DNA of 64,000 nucleotides, from NCBI GenBank assembly GCA_009760855.2, contig WPIO01000007.1:3339501-3403500 (forward strand). Reading direction: 5' to 3'. How positions within the stretch are numbered: the stretch's first letter is position 1; every line of letters starts with the position of its first letter. Of this stretch, positions 1-10,385 are shown one piece after another. A program made the translations under genes and the position numbers. The notes beneath the pieces are model-generated. The model was given only the letters and a program-made list of their open reading frames with translations. It was not told the origin of the DNA and did no database searches. The stretch comes from Cristatella mucedo (taxonomy: Eukaryota; Bryozoa; Phylactolaemata; Cristatellidae).

Positions 1-68
1 TCCAAGCAACCAGTCGTCCCAAGCCTCCTGATGGTGCGCTGCCGCCACCGCCTCTCGCCATTGCTCAC

Positions 69-298
69 CTTGCGGCAGCGGCATCCAAGCTGCTGCAGCC
101 TGCAGTCTCGCAGCAAGCGTCCTCCTCGTCGTCGTCGGCAATGGCGGCAGCGGCTGCTGCTGCCGAGCCATGCGAGTTCAATGCCCGTGACTTGCCCGGC
201 ATCAGCAGCTCCATGCAAACCTGCGTGCAACTGCCTGGCGCACTCCGAAGGCGGCCGAGGAACGCCTGCAGCACGTACTCGGCCAGCTCGCAGTTCTC
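69..298 (-). CDS. tim: timeless, leftmost exon in window (gene continues outside)
   Basis: This is the last tim exon before the window edge. It reads in phase 0 from an acceptor ending in TTTAG (300-299) to a donor GTGAGC (68-65). It begins ENCELAEYVLQAFLGRL, which corresponds to the DDWSDLIEYVIHKFM segment of Drosophila TIM, just after the second armadillo-like block. The second half is Ala-rich with an acidic stretch (IADDDEEDACCE), as expected for the poorly conserved linker after the PER-binding region. The exon ends in phase 2, so coding continues beyond base 1. The phase match with the previous exon (1340-1532, ending in phase 0) supports the model. Confidence 0.85.
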
Positions 299-1339
<1,041 letters not shown>

Positions 1340-1532
1340 CGGGAGCGCATTGGTCGAATTCAATCGCATGAATGTACCAATGGCTTCGCTCTGAAGAAGC
1401 ATGTCTACGCGGCCGACATCTCGCGCGACGTGATCCATCATGGTGAACACGCAGTCGTTCAGCTCTCTGTCGTTGGAGGAGAACCGCCGGGCCAGAATGG
1501 AGTAGACACGCATAATGCGAGGCGTCGCAAAC
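1340..1532 (-). CDS. tim: timeless exon (NDCVFTMMDH block)
   Basis: This exon carries the most recognisable tim motif. NDCVFTMMDHVARDVGRVDM aligns without gaps to [20 protein letters not shown] of Drosophila TIM. Just before it, FATPRIMRVYSILARRF matches FATLEVMHYYGILLEDF. The similarity is clearly closer to circadian TIM than to the paralogue Timeout. The acceptor is CTCGTAG (1534-1533) and the donor is CCCG|GTGAGC (1339). The first base completes a codon with the CA left by exon 2466-2661, giving HVAQFATP. The exon ends in phase 0. In Drosophila this part of TIM lies in the helical repeat region that contacts PERIOD and cryptochrome. Confidence 0.92.
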
Positions 1533-1711
1533 CTACGAGCAAACGAGCGGCTGCACATTCCTTCGCTCGAGCGCTAGGCGCAGCAGCAGAATCTTCCAGG
1601 CGCTTCGGTAGTAGTTGTACTCCCCCTTCCAACGGTAGAGCCAACGACGTGCCGGAGACGGCAGAGCAGAGAGACACGGTAGATACAATGCCATACAAAA
1701 CTTGTATAGCA

Positions 1712-1970
1712 CCGAAAGAGAATTTAATCTCTTTCTAGGTTCTTTACATATACCGAAAAGGAAGCACGATCGAGTGGTTAGTGGTAACATGCTCCACGTC
1801 AACAGCAAAACATGGTTAGAAGTGAGTGACATGCACAGGGTGAGCATGCAAATATGGTCAGTGGCAGCATGCACAGTGTCAGCACGCAAAAGGTCTCAAA
1901 GGACGAATGACACAGACCCACAAAATGCTGTGATAAACAGATGCGTCTTTAGCTTCCTTTTAAGAGAGAA
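1712..1970 (-). mobile_element. LINE 3' end fragment (L2/CR1-like family)
   Basis: Read on the minus strand, this matches the 3' end of the LINE copies at 40891-42181 and 46565-49940. Shared features are the AGAGAATTTAATCTCTTTC tail hairpin and the GTCAGCACGC and GCATGCACAGTGTCAGCACG words of the 3' UTR. Only the last 250 bp or so is present. It lies in the tim intron between exons 2466-2661 and 1340-1532. Confidence 0.85.
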
Positions 1971-2465
1971 AGAGGGAGAGAGAAGGCTTGAGCAAGAGAG
2001 AAGGAGACACAGAGAGAGAAGAGAGAGAGAGACAGCAATGAAAGCCTTCACTCAGCATTTCAAGGCAGTGAGCACTCAGCCGGGGTCAAAGTAGGACCCA
2101 CTTACTCGCTAAGGCAAGGCCAACCCCCCCCCCTTGAAGGTGCGGTTTACAGCATTCTGATGAGAAAGTCAGGTGCACGCTGCAGTCAGGAGCCGAGACA
2201 GCACTTCCATCATTTAATTGCAGCTCGCTCTAAAGTGAGCCGAGCGAACGCCACTCTTTGCACGTAAAGCCAGCGCCAGTGGTGGTCGGCACCGTCTCGT
2301 AGGGAAAGTGTGGCAGTGGACTGTGTCTGCCTTTAATTGCGCTGCGCCCCCAACTGGCCCCTTCCTCGGTTACCACCGCTCCGAAAGGAGGTGAGTAGGG
2401 AAACAGATCCGACTCCCGTCTGAGTGGATAGCGAGTGTGGGTTGTGGGGGCACCAGGTTACTCAC
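1971..2465 (-). other. tim intron, purine-rich stretch
   Basis: This intron sequence holds an imperfect GA-rich stretch (1964-2035) and a short C-run (2125-2134). I see no other feature. Confidence 0.6.
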
Positions 2466-2661
2466 TGCGCAACGTGGTGCATCATGTCGAACTGTGGCTG
2501 CAGCGAGCCGTGACACTCCATGAAGCGCTCGGCCAAACGCAGGAGCCGGTGATTGAGCCGGACGACGGCCACGAGAAACGACAGCGGCATCACGGCGCCG
2601 CTGTAGCAGCGAACGAAGAGCAGCAGCATCTCGCGCAGGTCCTCCATGGCCACCACTTGAC
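2466..2661 (-). CDS. tim: timeless exon (EDLREMLLLFVR block)
   Basis: This exon aligns with the Drosophila TIM stretch MSDLRCLFVLLLRRF...LSEHITQ. Here it reads MEDLREMLLLFVRCY and ends FDMMHHVAQ. The acceptor is CTTCCAG (63-62 of 2600s) and the donor is GCGCA|GTGAGT (2465). The first two bases (GT) complete a Gly codon with the G left by exon 3377-3483. The exon ends in phase 2 and joins exon 1340-1532 in frame. It has no indels against the fly protein around DLR, which is strong support for the exon structure. Confidence 0.92.
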
Positions 2662-3376
2662 CTGGAAGGTAACAAGCGGAATGGACTCAACGCGGGGCAG
2701 AGGGCAACAGCTGCTGCTGCTGCCACGGCCAAGCATCTCAGCGCGAGGCGACGAGCGCAGCCGAAGCGAATCGACTGACGACGTAGCGCATGCACGCACA
2801 GAGCAGACGGACGGCGTGAGGGAAAGAGAAGCGCAGAGTGGACGAATCAGTGGAGCACGGTGGAGCAGACTGAGAGAGCCGAGCAGAACATAAACCACGA
2901 GGAGCCTCCTGGCTGACTCACGAGAGAGCACCGTGCAGCCGACGAGGATCAGTGCGGGCGCCATGAGCCGCAAGAGATTGCTCATCAAATTGTAGACAAG
3001 CAGCAGACCGCTCACGTGTTTGCAGCAGCAGCAGCACAGCAGCAGCAGCAAGTGCTGCCTATCGGGAGTCGGGGGGGGGGGCATGCAGCCCATGCAGAAG
3101 CTCTGGGTCGCGAGTCGTCACAGCACCAGCTGGCTGACAGGTGCAAGCTCGAACTCTTGGCCGGTAATAACAGGAGGGGGCAGCAAGCTTCGAGGCAAAC
3201 AGAAGCTGTGATCAGGCAAAGCAGGGCACGGGTCGAGACCGGAGCACTCGGTCCTCCGGTGCACAGGCACGGGTTCACAAGCAAAGCTCGACCGGCCGCA
3301 CCAACAAGATCAGCCACTGCTTCCGAGAGATCTCCTGCACTCGATGCTGCCTGCTGTGCCGCTATTGGTAGAATAC
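2662..3376 (-). other. tim intron
   Basis: This is an intron of about 0.7 kb with CAG/CTG-rich patches (3019-3050) and a short G-run (3070-3079). An open hydrophobic frame at 2890-3000 followed by a GTGAGT looks exon-like. It is not needed, because the flanking exons already join in phase. Confidence 0.65.
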
Positions 3377-3483
3377 CTATTAAGCCGGTCAAGTGGGTCA
3401 CGCTGTCGTCGTCCATCGTCATTTCACCGAATTCTTTAATGACAGCTAGCACCGATGTCAGAGCAGACACTGCCAAACCGAGG
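3377..3483 (-). CDS. tim: timeless exon
   Basis: This 107-bp exon encodes LGLAVSALTSVLAVIKEFGE and then a DDDSVTHLTGLI segment. They correspond to RMHLVVTAIREFLQAID and YNKVTHLNEDD in Drosophila TIM. The acceptor is CATTTGCAG (85-84 of 3400s) and the donor is AATAG|GTATTC (3376). Both junction codons close correctly: CG+C gives Arg upstream and G+GT gives Gly downstream. Confidence 0.9.
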
Positions 3484-3755
3484 CTGCAAATGAAAGGAAA
3501 TGGTAACGTGGTGACTGCCGGCAGTCAGACTGGAAGCGGTAAGACCACTTTCGGCAAGACCAGAAGCAGCTGATGATTCTAGAGTGAGCTTACAACAAGA
3601 TAGCGCACTAGGTTTTACACGGCAAGCCAAGCAGATAATAGCTACAAGAGCAGTAGCAGACACTGCCTCGCAGCAGCAGCAGCTGCTGCGAGGCATGAAA
3701 GGCCGGGACCACAAGGACACGACACGAAGATCGAGCCTCGCTCGCTCGAGCCTAC

Positions 3756-3932
3756 CGAACTTGCAGCATCTGCTTTTCGTCGCCACCGACAGTCACAAGC
3801 CCCAGTTTCGGCTGCTTTGAGGACGGTTCTGCACCTTGATCCAGCTTGCTAGCAGGTGTCGTCATGAGGTACTCCCAGTGCATTAAGCTTCTGTAGACCA
3901 GATATCCGAGGCACTCCCTCGACAGAACATCT
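3756..3932 (-). CDS. tim: timeless exon
   Basis: This 177-bp exon reads DVLSRECLGYLVYRSLMHWE and ends DEKQMLQV. It aligns to YDVLSYLTYEGVSLCEQL of Drosophila TIM with the same spacing from the FWL motif of the preceding exon. The acceptor is CTGCAG (34-33 of 3900s) and the donor is TTCG|GTAGGC (3755). The middle part (TTPASKLDQGAEPSSKQPK) is a loop that differs in length from the fly protein. Confidence 0.9.
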
Positions 3933-4080
3933 CTGCAGTTCGAGAGCACAGGAACGATCAACCTCGGGGGCAGGGGGGCGGGTTGCAGCAGACTATGCAT
4001 CCGGTTGCAGCAGACTGCATCAGCTATCGCAAGGACGAAAAGAACATGACGGGCAATAAAAGCGAGTAGACTCGACCTAC

Positions 4081-4199
4081 TTCAGACACCGTAAAGGTAT
4101 GTGGACACGCTGATTCTGACTCAGAAAGTAGGCGATCAGCCAGAAGTAGTACTTGTCGTCTGGCGCTTTGCACCGAGGCTGCGGCTTAAGCATGATCTC
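4081..4199 (-). CDS. tim: timeless exon (YYFWLIAYFL motif)
   Basis: DDKYYFWLIAYFL matches DTSHFFWLVTYFL, a conserved TIM signature, and the 29 residues after it align to the fly protein without a gap. The acceptor is CGCCACAG (201-200 of 4200s) and the donor is CTGAA|GTAGGT (4080). The exon starts in phase 0 with EIMLKPQPRCK and ends with AA, which completes Lys with the A of exon 3756-3932. Confidence 0.92.
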
Positions 4200-4376
4200 C
4201 TGTGGCGCGGCGGGGCAGACATGCCTGAGCTGCTGCTTATGTTGCACACGTGACGTCAGCAGCGGAGCCAAGTGGAGCGCTTCGCTCTCGCAGGAAAGGA
4301 GCTCGGTAAAAGCAACGTTCGCGTGCGACCGGCCGCAGCTGCCTAACCCCACCCGCTCGCAGCTGGGCTCGCGTAC

Positions 4377-4446
4377 CTGCAGAGCGGAGACGGCATTGCC
4401 GAGTCCGAGCTCCAGCATGCGAACGATGAGCCGCTTCCTCCGGTCG
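4377..4446 (-). CDS. tim: timeless exon
   Basis: This 70-bp exon encodes DRRKRLIVRMLELGLGNAVS followed by ALQ. It aligns to EFTVDFLLKGYSYLVEEL of Drosophila TIM. The acceptor is CATTTGCAG (48-47 of 4400s) and the donor is CTGCAG|GTACGC (4376). It begins with one base that must complete a codon from an upstream exon ending in phase 2. The nearest confirmed upstream exon (22237-22354) ends in phase 0, so at least one exon between them is unaccounted for. Confidence 0.85.
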
Positions 4447-4747
4447 CTGCAAATGGCCGGCGTTTTGAATATGAGGAGCACGCACAAGCTCGGCTTGAAC
4501 GCTGGACTGGACGTTTATCGTTTCAGAAACAGATATCTCAAGCAGTGGTAGCGAGACAGCGAGCGAGCAAACTCAGCACACAGGGTTTGCCAATGGGCGA
4601 TTTCAACCAATAACGAGACCGAAAAGCCACGAGAACGACGGCCACTGTCGGGCGCACAGAAAAGCCGAGCGACAGAGGCCGAGAGAAGGTGTGGGCGAAG
4701 GAATGAAGACGACACTACGACGCTGTTATGTCAAGCAGAGCAAAGGT

Positions 4748-4915
4748 GTGGTGAGCTGTGATGGCTCACTAGGTAAGGCAGTTGCTTTTCACGACCTCGG
4801 CCACGAGGTCGTGGGTTTGAATCCTGTGGTGGGCAATCCTTTATAGCCACTGCAAATGGTGGTGATAGCCGTAAATGCTCTTCTGTCGCTATACAAAAGA
4901 AGCTGTTTTTTTAAA
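4748..4915 (+). mobile_element. tRNA-derived SINE, family 2
   Basis: This sequence has a tRNA-like head (CACTAGGTAAGGCAGTTGC, then a B-box-like GGGTTTGAATCC). A conserved body (TGGTGATAGCC...CTTCTGTCGCTATACAAAAG) and a short A/T tail follow. Seven other copies in this window share the same order of blocks, so it is a repeat and not a functional tRNA gene. Confidence 0.85.
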
Positions 4916-5415
4916 GGGGGGGAGGGTAGGTGCTCCAACAAGCTGGTGGAGGGCACAGGCACTCCGTGCGGTTTTAGCCGTCCAGTGCTCTCAGCTCCTT
5001 GAAACCTCCATCTGGAGCCGAGCTGTATGCCGAGCAGCCATCCCTAGAGGGCACGGCCACCGGGGAAGCTTCTAGGCTCGAAAGCCAGCGCATCGTCAGA
5101 GGCATAAGCACTTTTTGCAGGGCAGATGAAACACGAGAGGCTGGAGGCGGCCCCTATTGGCGCCAGACTCCCCAGTGAGGCCGACTCATCGACACCCTCT
5201 CGCATGTACCGTCAGTCTAGACTAAAAATTCCTTAGGGGCGGGGTTAGCCAGTGGCTAGCTGCAGCTCCGGTCATCAGAGGCAGCTGGAGACATTGGCAT
5301 TGCTGCAGACGGCATTGCTCGTTCGCTAGGCGAGTATGCTGGACTCTAGAAGTGGGCACGGTGAGTCAAAGGAGTCATATTTCTGCTTCTGCCGATGGCA
5401 GTCATGGTGTCTTGC

Positions 5416-5418
<3 letters not shown>

Positions 5419-5493
<75 letters not shown>

Positions 5494-5513
5494 GGGGGGG
5501 GGGAAATAGCCAG

Positions 5514-5577
<64 letters not shown>
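5419..5577 (+). repeat. (GA)n double microsatellite with G-run
   Basis: Two GA tracts (5419-5490 and 5519-5577) are separated by a G-run and a short AAATAGCCAGAG spacer. Arg-Glu and Ser-Leu frames here are repeat artefacts. A SINE starts directly at its right edge. Confidence 0.98.
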
Positions 5578-5579
<2 letters not shown>

Positions 5580-5713
5580 GCCGAGCTGATTTGGTCCAGC
5601 GGTTAAGGTACTCGCCCTGACCAAGGTCTGGCTGAGGTCGTGGGCTCGAGCCCCGAGGCATATGTGCAGCGCCTGAATAGAGATTAAGTTCTCTTGGGGC
5701 ACTATATAAATGA
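5580..5713 (+). mobile_element. tRNA-derived SINE, family 1
   Basis: The head reads GGTCCAGCGGTTAAGGTACT (A-box side), with a B-box-like GGGCTCGAGCCCC. The 3' tail is GCGCCTGAATAGAGATTAAG and then TTCTCTTGGGGCACTATA. That tail matches the last bases of the LINE family in this window. It is followed by an AT repeat. Confidence 0.88.
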
Positions 5714-5736
5714 ATTATATATACATATATATATAA

Positions 5737-5771
<35 letters not shown>
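5714..5771 (+). repeat. (TA)n microsatellite
   Basis: This is an AT-repeat tract, slightly interrupted, that grew from the tail of the SINE at 5580-5713. Confidence 0.95.
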
Positions 5772-5774
<3 letters not shown>

Positions 5775-5789
5775 TATATACTACAGAAC

Positions 5790-6018
5790 TCACTTCCACG
5801 ATTCTCATGTAACAGCATCTATAATCCTTGTGCTGACTGGCAGATCTTTTCTAACCGTCCTGAGCTGATACTTCCATGCTACTCACTACCTCAACTGCCC
5901 TCTTGACTCAGCTATGCTTATCATCTTTTCTTTGCTACGCGAGATAAAGTCTGCTACTGCTACTGAACATGTACCGAAAGCCGCCCAGGCTTTGAGTGTG
6001 CTACAAAAAAACTTCAGC
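5790..6018 (+). mobile_element. LINE 3' fragment, second family
   Basis: It matches the 3' parts of the LINE pieces at 12400-12840, 24440-24940 and 62833-63230. Shared words are CTTCCATGCTACTCACTACC, CGTACCGAAAGCCGC-like and GTGTGCTACAAAAAA-like. It is decayed, with no open frame longer than a few tens of codons. Confidence 0.75.
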
Positions 6019-6784
6019 GTGACACCCACTCTTTGACACCCACCCACTCTTTGCTGCTCTGTGGTGAAACAGAGGGGAGATACATACATATCTCTAGCCA
6101 GTTGACATGTTTCCTTTCCAGCATATGCGACAATAATGTGCCTAGATTGGGATATTACTTTAATGTGCTCCACAAATATCCTAATGATTAGTCATTAATA
6201 CTTTCCTTCACAAGCTACCGGTCAACCTGTAGTTAGTTGACAATTAACACCTGTGACCTCCAGTCGTCTGCCGACGCCTTCTCTCCAAACAGTGCCGACT
6301 CTCTCTTGTGGTGCTAACAGCTGCATTGGTAAAAGGTTCTGCTTCCTCAGCAACCAGAGGTTTTATTGATTCCAGGTCGTCTACTAGCAGGCACTCACGT
6401 AGGAGTTGGCAGAGTATCGACGCTGACTGCTGAAGCTCTAAATAGCCGCTTTTTTTTTTACCAACAAAGCTTTCGTTTGGTCAAGATGACCTACACTACT
6501 GGTGTGCCATGATTACTTGGTGAGGTACTGCTATGCTACAGCTGTGCTTAACAAGCAAGTAAGCACGTGCACCATCAACAGCAGCCGGCAGCAGCCAAGC
6601 AAGCATCTGGGCTATGGGACCAGCCACTGAGGGCCCCGGCCCGCTGAGTCTGTGGGCTCGTCAGAGTACATACAGATGCCCCGATGGTCAATTCGACTTT
6701 ATGCTGCAGCACATGACCGCGAGTGGTGAGCTCTGAGTAGCACACAATAACAGCCTGCTTCACAGCATGGCATCACACATCAAT

Positions 6785-6902
6785 TAAGGTGGCAGCCCGA
6801 ATAAGGTCGGGCCGAAGTCGTGGGCTCAAGCCCCTTTGCCCATGCAAAGCACCAGAATAGAGATTAAGTTCTTTTGGGGTGCTATACAAATGAATTATAC
6901 TC
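6785..6902 (+). mobile_element. tRNA-derived SINE, family 1
   Basis: This is a second plus-strand copy, with a degenerate head (GGGCTCAAGCCCC as the B-box). The tail AATAGAGATTAAGTTCTTTT and then GGGGTGCTATACAAATGAATT is well preserved. Confidence 0.85.
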
Positions 6903-8045
6903 CTTTTATTTAACTTTTTTAACATCGCAAAAAAGCAAGCTGACAGCTATGAATATACAGCAACAGACTGCTCATACCTCATAAGACCCCAGCATGATTG
7001 AGCAACAACTGGCAGCTGAGCTAGTGTGCAGCTAGGGTACAGCTGAACAAAATTATGTCAGGGTGTGTGCAACGCTTGCTTGTGTAAGTACACGTAATAG
7101 CTATCCCAACCGGCAACACGACTTTCTAAGCCGACCCTCACTCCTCTCCAACTACCACTACTGCCACCAAGGTCAGCATGGCTACTTCAATAGACAGACA
7201 AAAGTTGATTAAAAATTGATTTATTTAAGAAAGACTCAATTAAAGATCACACCAAATAAGACTGGCACAGTCCCTTGATGGACAAAGCCTCCCATATCTG
7301 GCAATTAAGTAGATGAGAGCCCTGCCTTCCTCGAACCCTTAGGAAAAATGAAATCACGCCCACCTAGCTTCCAATACCAGCATGGGACTTGCACAACATG
7401 CTGCTACTTTGAGTTTCAAAGGCATGACCCCAAAATTATGTAACCTAGCCTTGTTCATGGCGTTTCTCTCGCCAGCTGCAGTGAGTCTCCAGTCACGAGT
7501 TCACGGTTACTAGTCTCTTGACACAGGTAAGCCTAAAGCTGCTTGCTTTTGCTATTGCTCGCTCTTAGTCTGCTTATGCACAGCCTCGTTGTTTGCACAC
7601 TTGGGGCAGGAAGTACCCTTCTGCAGTAGCCGATGCAGTAGCAGGTTGCACTCTGCCCAGCCGAGATGACGACTGGAGCAGTCGCTCGCCGGGACAAGAC
7701 CCGCAGTGGCCCCCGACCGATTTCCCAGGGAAGTCCACAGATACAGAACACCTGAACACGACACTTGAACACGACACTTGGCTTGAACACGCTCGACGAA
7801 ATAAGATCCTTAGCAGCATTCCCACAGTCCAACAGACAATTTCAACAGCCGACAGACCTGCGACCGGCACCACGTGACACCTGCTCATGCAGCCAATTGC
7901 AGCGCTACAAGCCAAGGACAGGAAACAGAACTCGAGTAGGAGAAGGGGGGGCAGCTGTCAAGATGGCGCCAAGTATTCTTCTCGTCAAGCAGCCACGTGA
8001 ACAGCCTACGCTAAGCCGACACGAAGCAGCAAAGCGGTGCCTTAC

Positions 8046-8092
8046 TCGGCAGTTGCCTGAGTGTCGTCCATCGAGACAGGTCCTCCGTGCCA
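8046..8092 (-). CDS. candidate tim exon (unconfirmed)
   Basis: A 47-bp stretch lies between a strong acceptor (CTCTTTTTGTTTGCAG) and a good donor (GCCGA|GTAAGG). It encodes WHGGPVSMDDTQATA and runs from phase 0 to phase 2. That is exactly what is needed to link exon 22237-22354 (ends phase 0) to exon 4377-4446 (needs phase 2), making GA+C an Asp codon. There is no recognisable match to fly TIM, whose linker in this region is poorly conserved and much longer. Chance splice sites cannot be excluded. Confidence 0.3.
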
Positions 8093-10104
8093 CTGCAAAC
8101 AAAAAGAGACAGTGCCTTGAATGAAGCTGCCCAGGCCGCGGCTGCAGCAGCGCCGCCTTTCAGAGCCGATTCACGCGGAGGCGCGCCGTGCGCGACGCCG
8201 ACGTCCTGCAAACAAGGAGTGCGCCGAGTGAGCATGGCCGGGCCGTTGCCAAAGCCAGTGTTTCACCAATGCAGTCCAGGACTCGAGGTGCCATTAGAAT
8301 GCTTCTTGAGGGGAGCATACATCCGTAGGCTTGGATGGGGGCGAGGCGCTCAAGAAAGAGCCCAAAAAAAGTCAGCGCCCGCCACCGCTGCTGCTAACTG
8401 GCCTGGCGTGCCAGCATGACCCATGAGTAGCACGACCTGGCTAAGGTTGCTTGAACGTCTGCCGATGTGCCAGTCGAAACGTTGGTCGCAGGCTGTTTGC
8501 TGGTTTCGCTCGGCAGCTAGCATAAACAGGAGCAGCAGCGACATTGACAGAGACGGTGGGCGATTGAAGCTACGGGGCACGAAAAGGCGTCCAGGCATCG
8601 CTCTGCCAGCCCAAGCATGGCTTGCATGACTTGCAGCACCCGCTCAGCCTCCCCCCTTCCACCAGGAAAAGGTTCTATGGGCAGGTAGCAGCAGCCAGAT
8701 AAGGGCACCGAACAACTGCTGCAATCAGCAGTGCAACCATGGTTCTTGCAGGATGATGACCACTACAGCTTAAGCAGCAGCTACAATGAGACAGAGCATG
8801 CCGAGTAGCCCATTGGTCATATCATCCATCATATGGGTAACAGGTGCATAGTCTGCCAGCTCTGCAAATCCACCTAGGCCCGGAACCAGCCAAGCAGCTC
8901 AGGGTCTAGGCCTGCAGGCCTGGCATAGGCGAATTTAGGGGCCTGGGCTGCAAAATTTGCAGCCCAGGCTTGGCCTGGCTGACACTTCGAGACCCAAGTC
9001 GCCGGTCGAGTCAAGCAGCACGAGATCCTCGAGTGTCCACTGGAAGCCGGAGTCAAGGCCGCTGTCGAATCAGCAGAGCAGCAATTCGCCACACAGCTGA
9101 AGGCCATGGGCAAAGTCGCCTGCACGGGTGGCCAGCGAAAATCGTTTGCCGTTAGGCAGAGTAGCTTGAGGTGCATTGAAAGCTGTTTACAAAGCTGTTT
9201 ACAAAAATTGCACCGTTATGATGGACGAGTAAAGACTGCAAAGGTTTCGCTTGCTAGTCACGGAATTCCTTTCTCTCTTAAGCAGCTAAGAAGCACTGCT
9301 GGTCGAAGGCCATTGACAGGTCGGAGGTCATCTCGGTCAGTTCAATCACTGCCCTTGAGTGCTCATCAGAACTGGCTCGGTCAGATGTTCAGGCAAAACG
9401 GACAGGGCAGCAGGTCATCCCGGTAGACAGAGGGCCGGCTGCCCTGTTGCCTTAGCAGGAAGCACTGCCTGGTCACGGAAAGACAACTGCACCTCGTGGT
9501 TTGTGATTCTCCTACTCACCGGCAGCTGCCAGACGGCCGGCAAGGAGCCGACTGTGAAGTGGAAGATGCTGGCCTTACATGCTCACGAGTCACGTGGTGC
9601 CAAAAAGAAAGCTGCCAAAAAGACCTTTGAGGCCGGCGGTCGTGTGTGTGGCAGCGCACCTGCTCACCTCAGTGGCAGGACCAAGCAGTGCATTACACTG
9701 CAGCCGTGGCCTTCCACAAGCTGGCTGCAGTTCAGGCGTGTGTGCATCCACATGTGACAAATTGGGCTATTTTTGCCGATCCCTGTTCCCCAAAAACCCC
9801 AACGTCATCCGCCCACTTAGGTTCCCAGTGCCACCGGTCACCAGCCAGGCAGCATATCCTGATCGATGGCCAAGGTCTAATGGGAAACAGAATGACACAG
9901 ACAGAAGTGAGCCACCCACGGTAACATAATCGCTTGTGCAAAGCCGGTCGTGTGAACAACGGTTTTCTCATGCAACCACAGCAGCTCAATGGTGGCACAA
10001 TTGGCCTGCTAGACATTGCCACGGACCTACTGGGCTGCTAAAGCAGGCCTTATTAGTCAGGGCTTGTTTACAGCTAAAAAGTTGGCGGGTTGCATACGTA
10101 ATAA
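8093..10104 (-). other. tim intron, no recognised feature
   Basis: This is GC-richer intronic sequence. A CpG-rich patch at 8110-8210 on the minus strand follows a good acceptor (CTTGTTTGCAG) but has no clear donor. The plus-strand frames at 9359-9929 overlap each other in three phases and show no known motif. I do not support a gene here. Confidence 0.5.
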
Positions 10105-10385
10105 TAATAATTAATACTAATAATAATAACAACAATACATTTGTTTAACACCCTCAGAGAATTTAATCTCTTTCTCGCTTATCTCTCAGTCTTAATCTCT
10201 TACAGATGAAGCATGACCACATTGTCAGTGGTAACATACTCAGTGCCAAAATGCATGATGTTGTTAGCGATAACATGCATAGAGTCAGTATCCATAAGCA
10301 CACAGAGGACAAATCACAAGGACCCAGCAAATGCTGTGAGGGACCGGCGCATTTTTTTTTATAACTCCTTTGAAATCTCGTCAAG
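10105..10385 (-). mobile_element. LINE 3' end fragment (L2/CR1-like family)
   Basis: On the minus strand this ends in an (ATT)n-like tail followed by the AGAGAATTTAATCTCTTTC hairpin and the 3' UTR of the main LINE family, including GTCAGTATCCATAAGCACAC. It is 5'-truncated. Confidence 0.82.

Larger units (their letters stand above)
4447..8045 (-). other. tim intron with SINEs and microsatellites
   Basis: This long tim intron holds the SINE, LINE and GA/TA repeats listed separately. Between 4916-5400, 6020-6780 and 6905-8045 I find no supported gene; the open frames are short and share no recognisable motif. Confidence 0.6.

Noticed and set aside
2890..3000. Hydrophobic minus-strand frame ending at a GTGAGT donor
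   Set aside because: It looks like an exon, but tim exons 3377-3483 and 2466-2661 join in phase without it and align continuously with fly TIM.
4748..4915. tRNA gene
   Set aside because: The head is tRNA-like but it repeats eight times with the same non-tRNA body, so it is a SINE.
5419..5577. CRISPR-like array
   Set aside because: Simple dinucleotide repeats in eukaryotic DNA; no spaced direct repeats and no cas genes anywhere in the window.
5326..5808. Arg-Glu and Ser-Leu repeat frames
   Set aside because: They come from GA/CT repeats, as at 21480-21921, 22233-22481 and 28963-29297.
7533..7915. Overlapping frames in three phases on the minus strand
   Set aside because: No recognised motif, no supported splice sites, and no agreement with tim phases.
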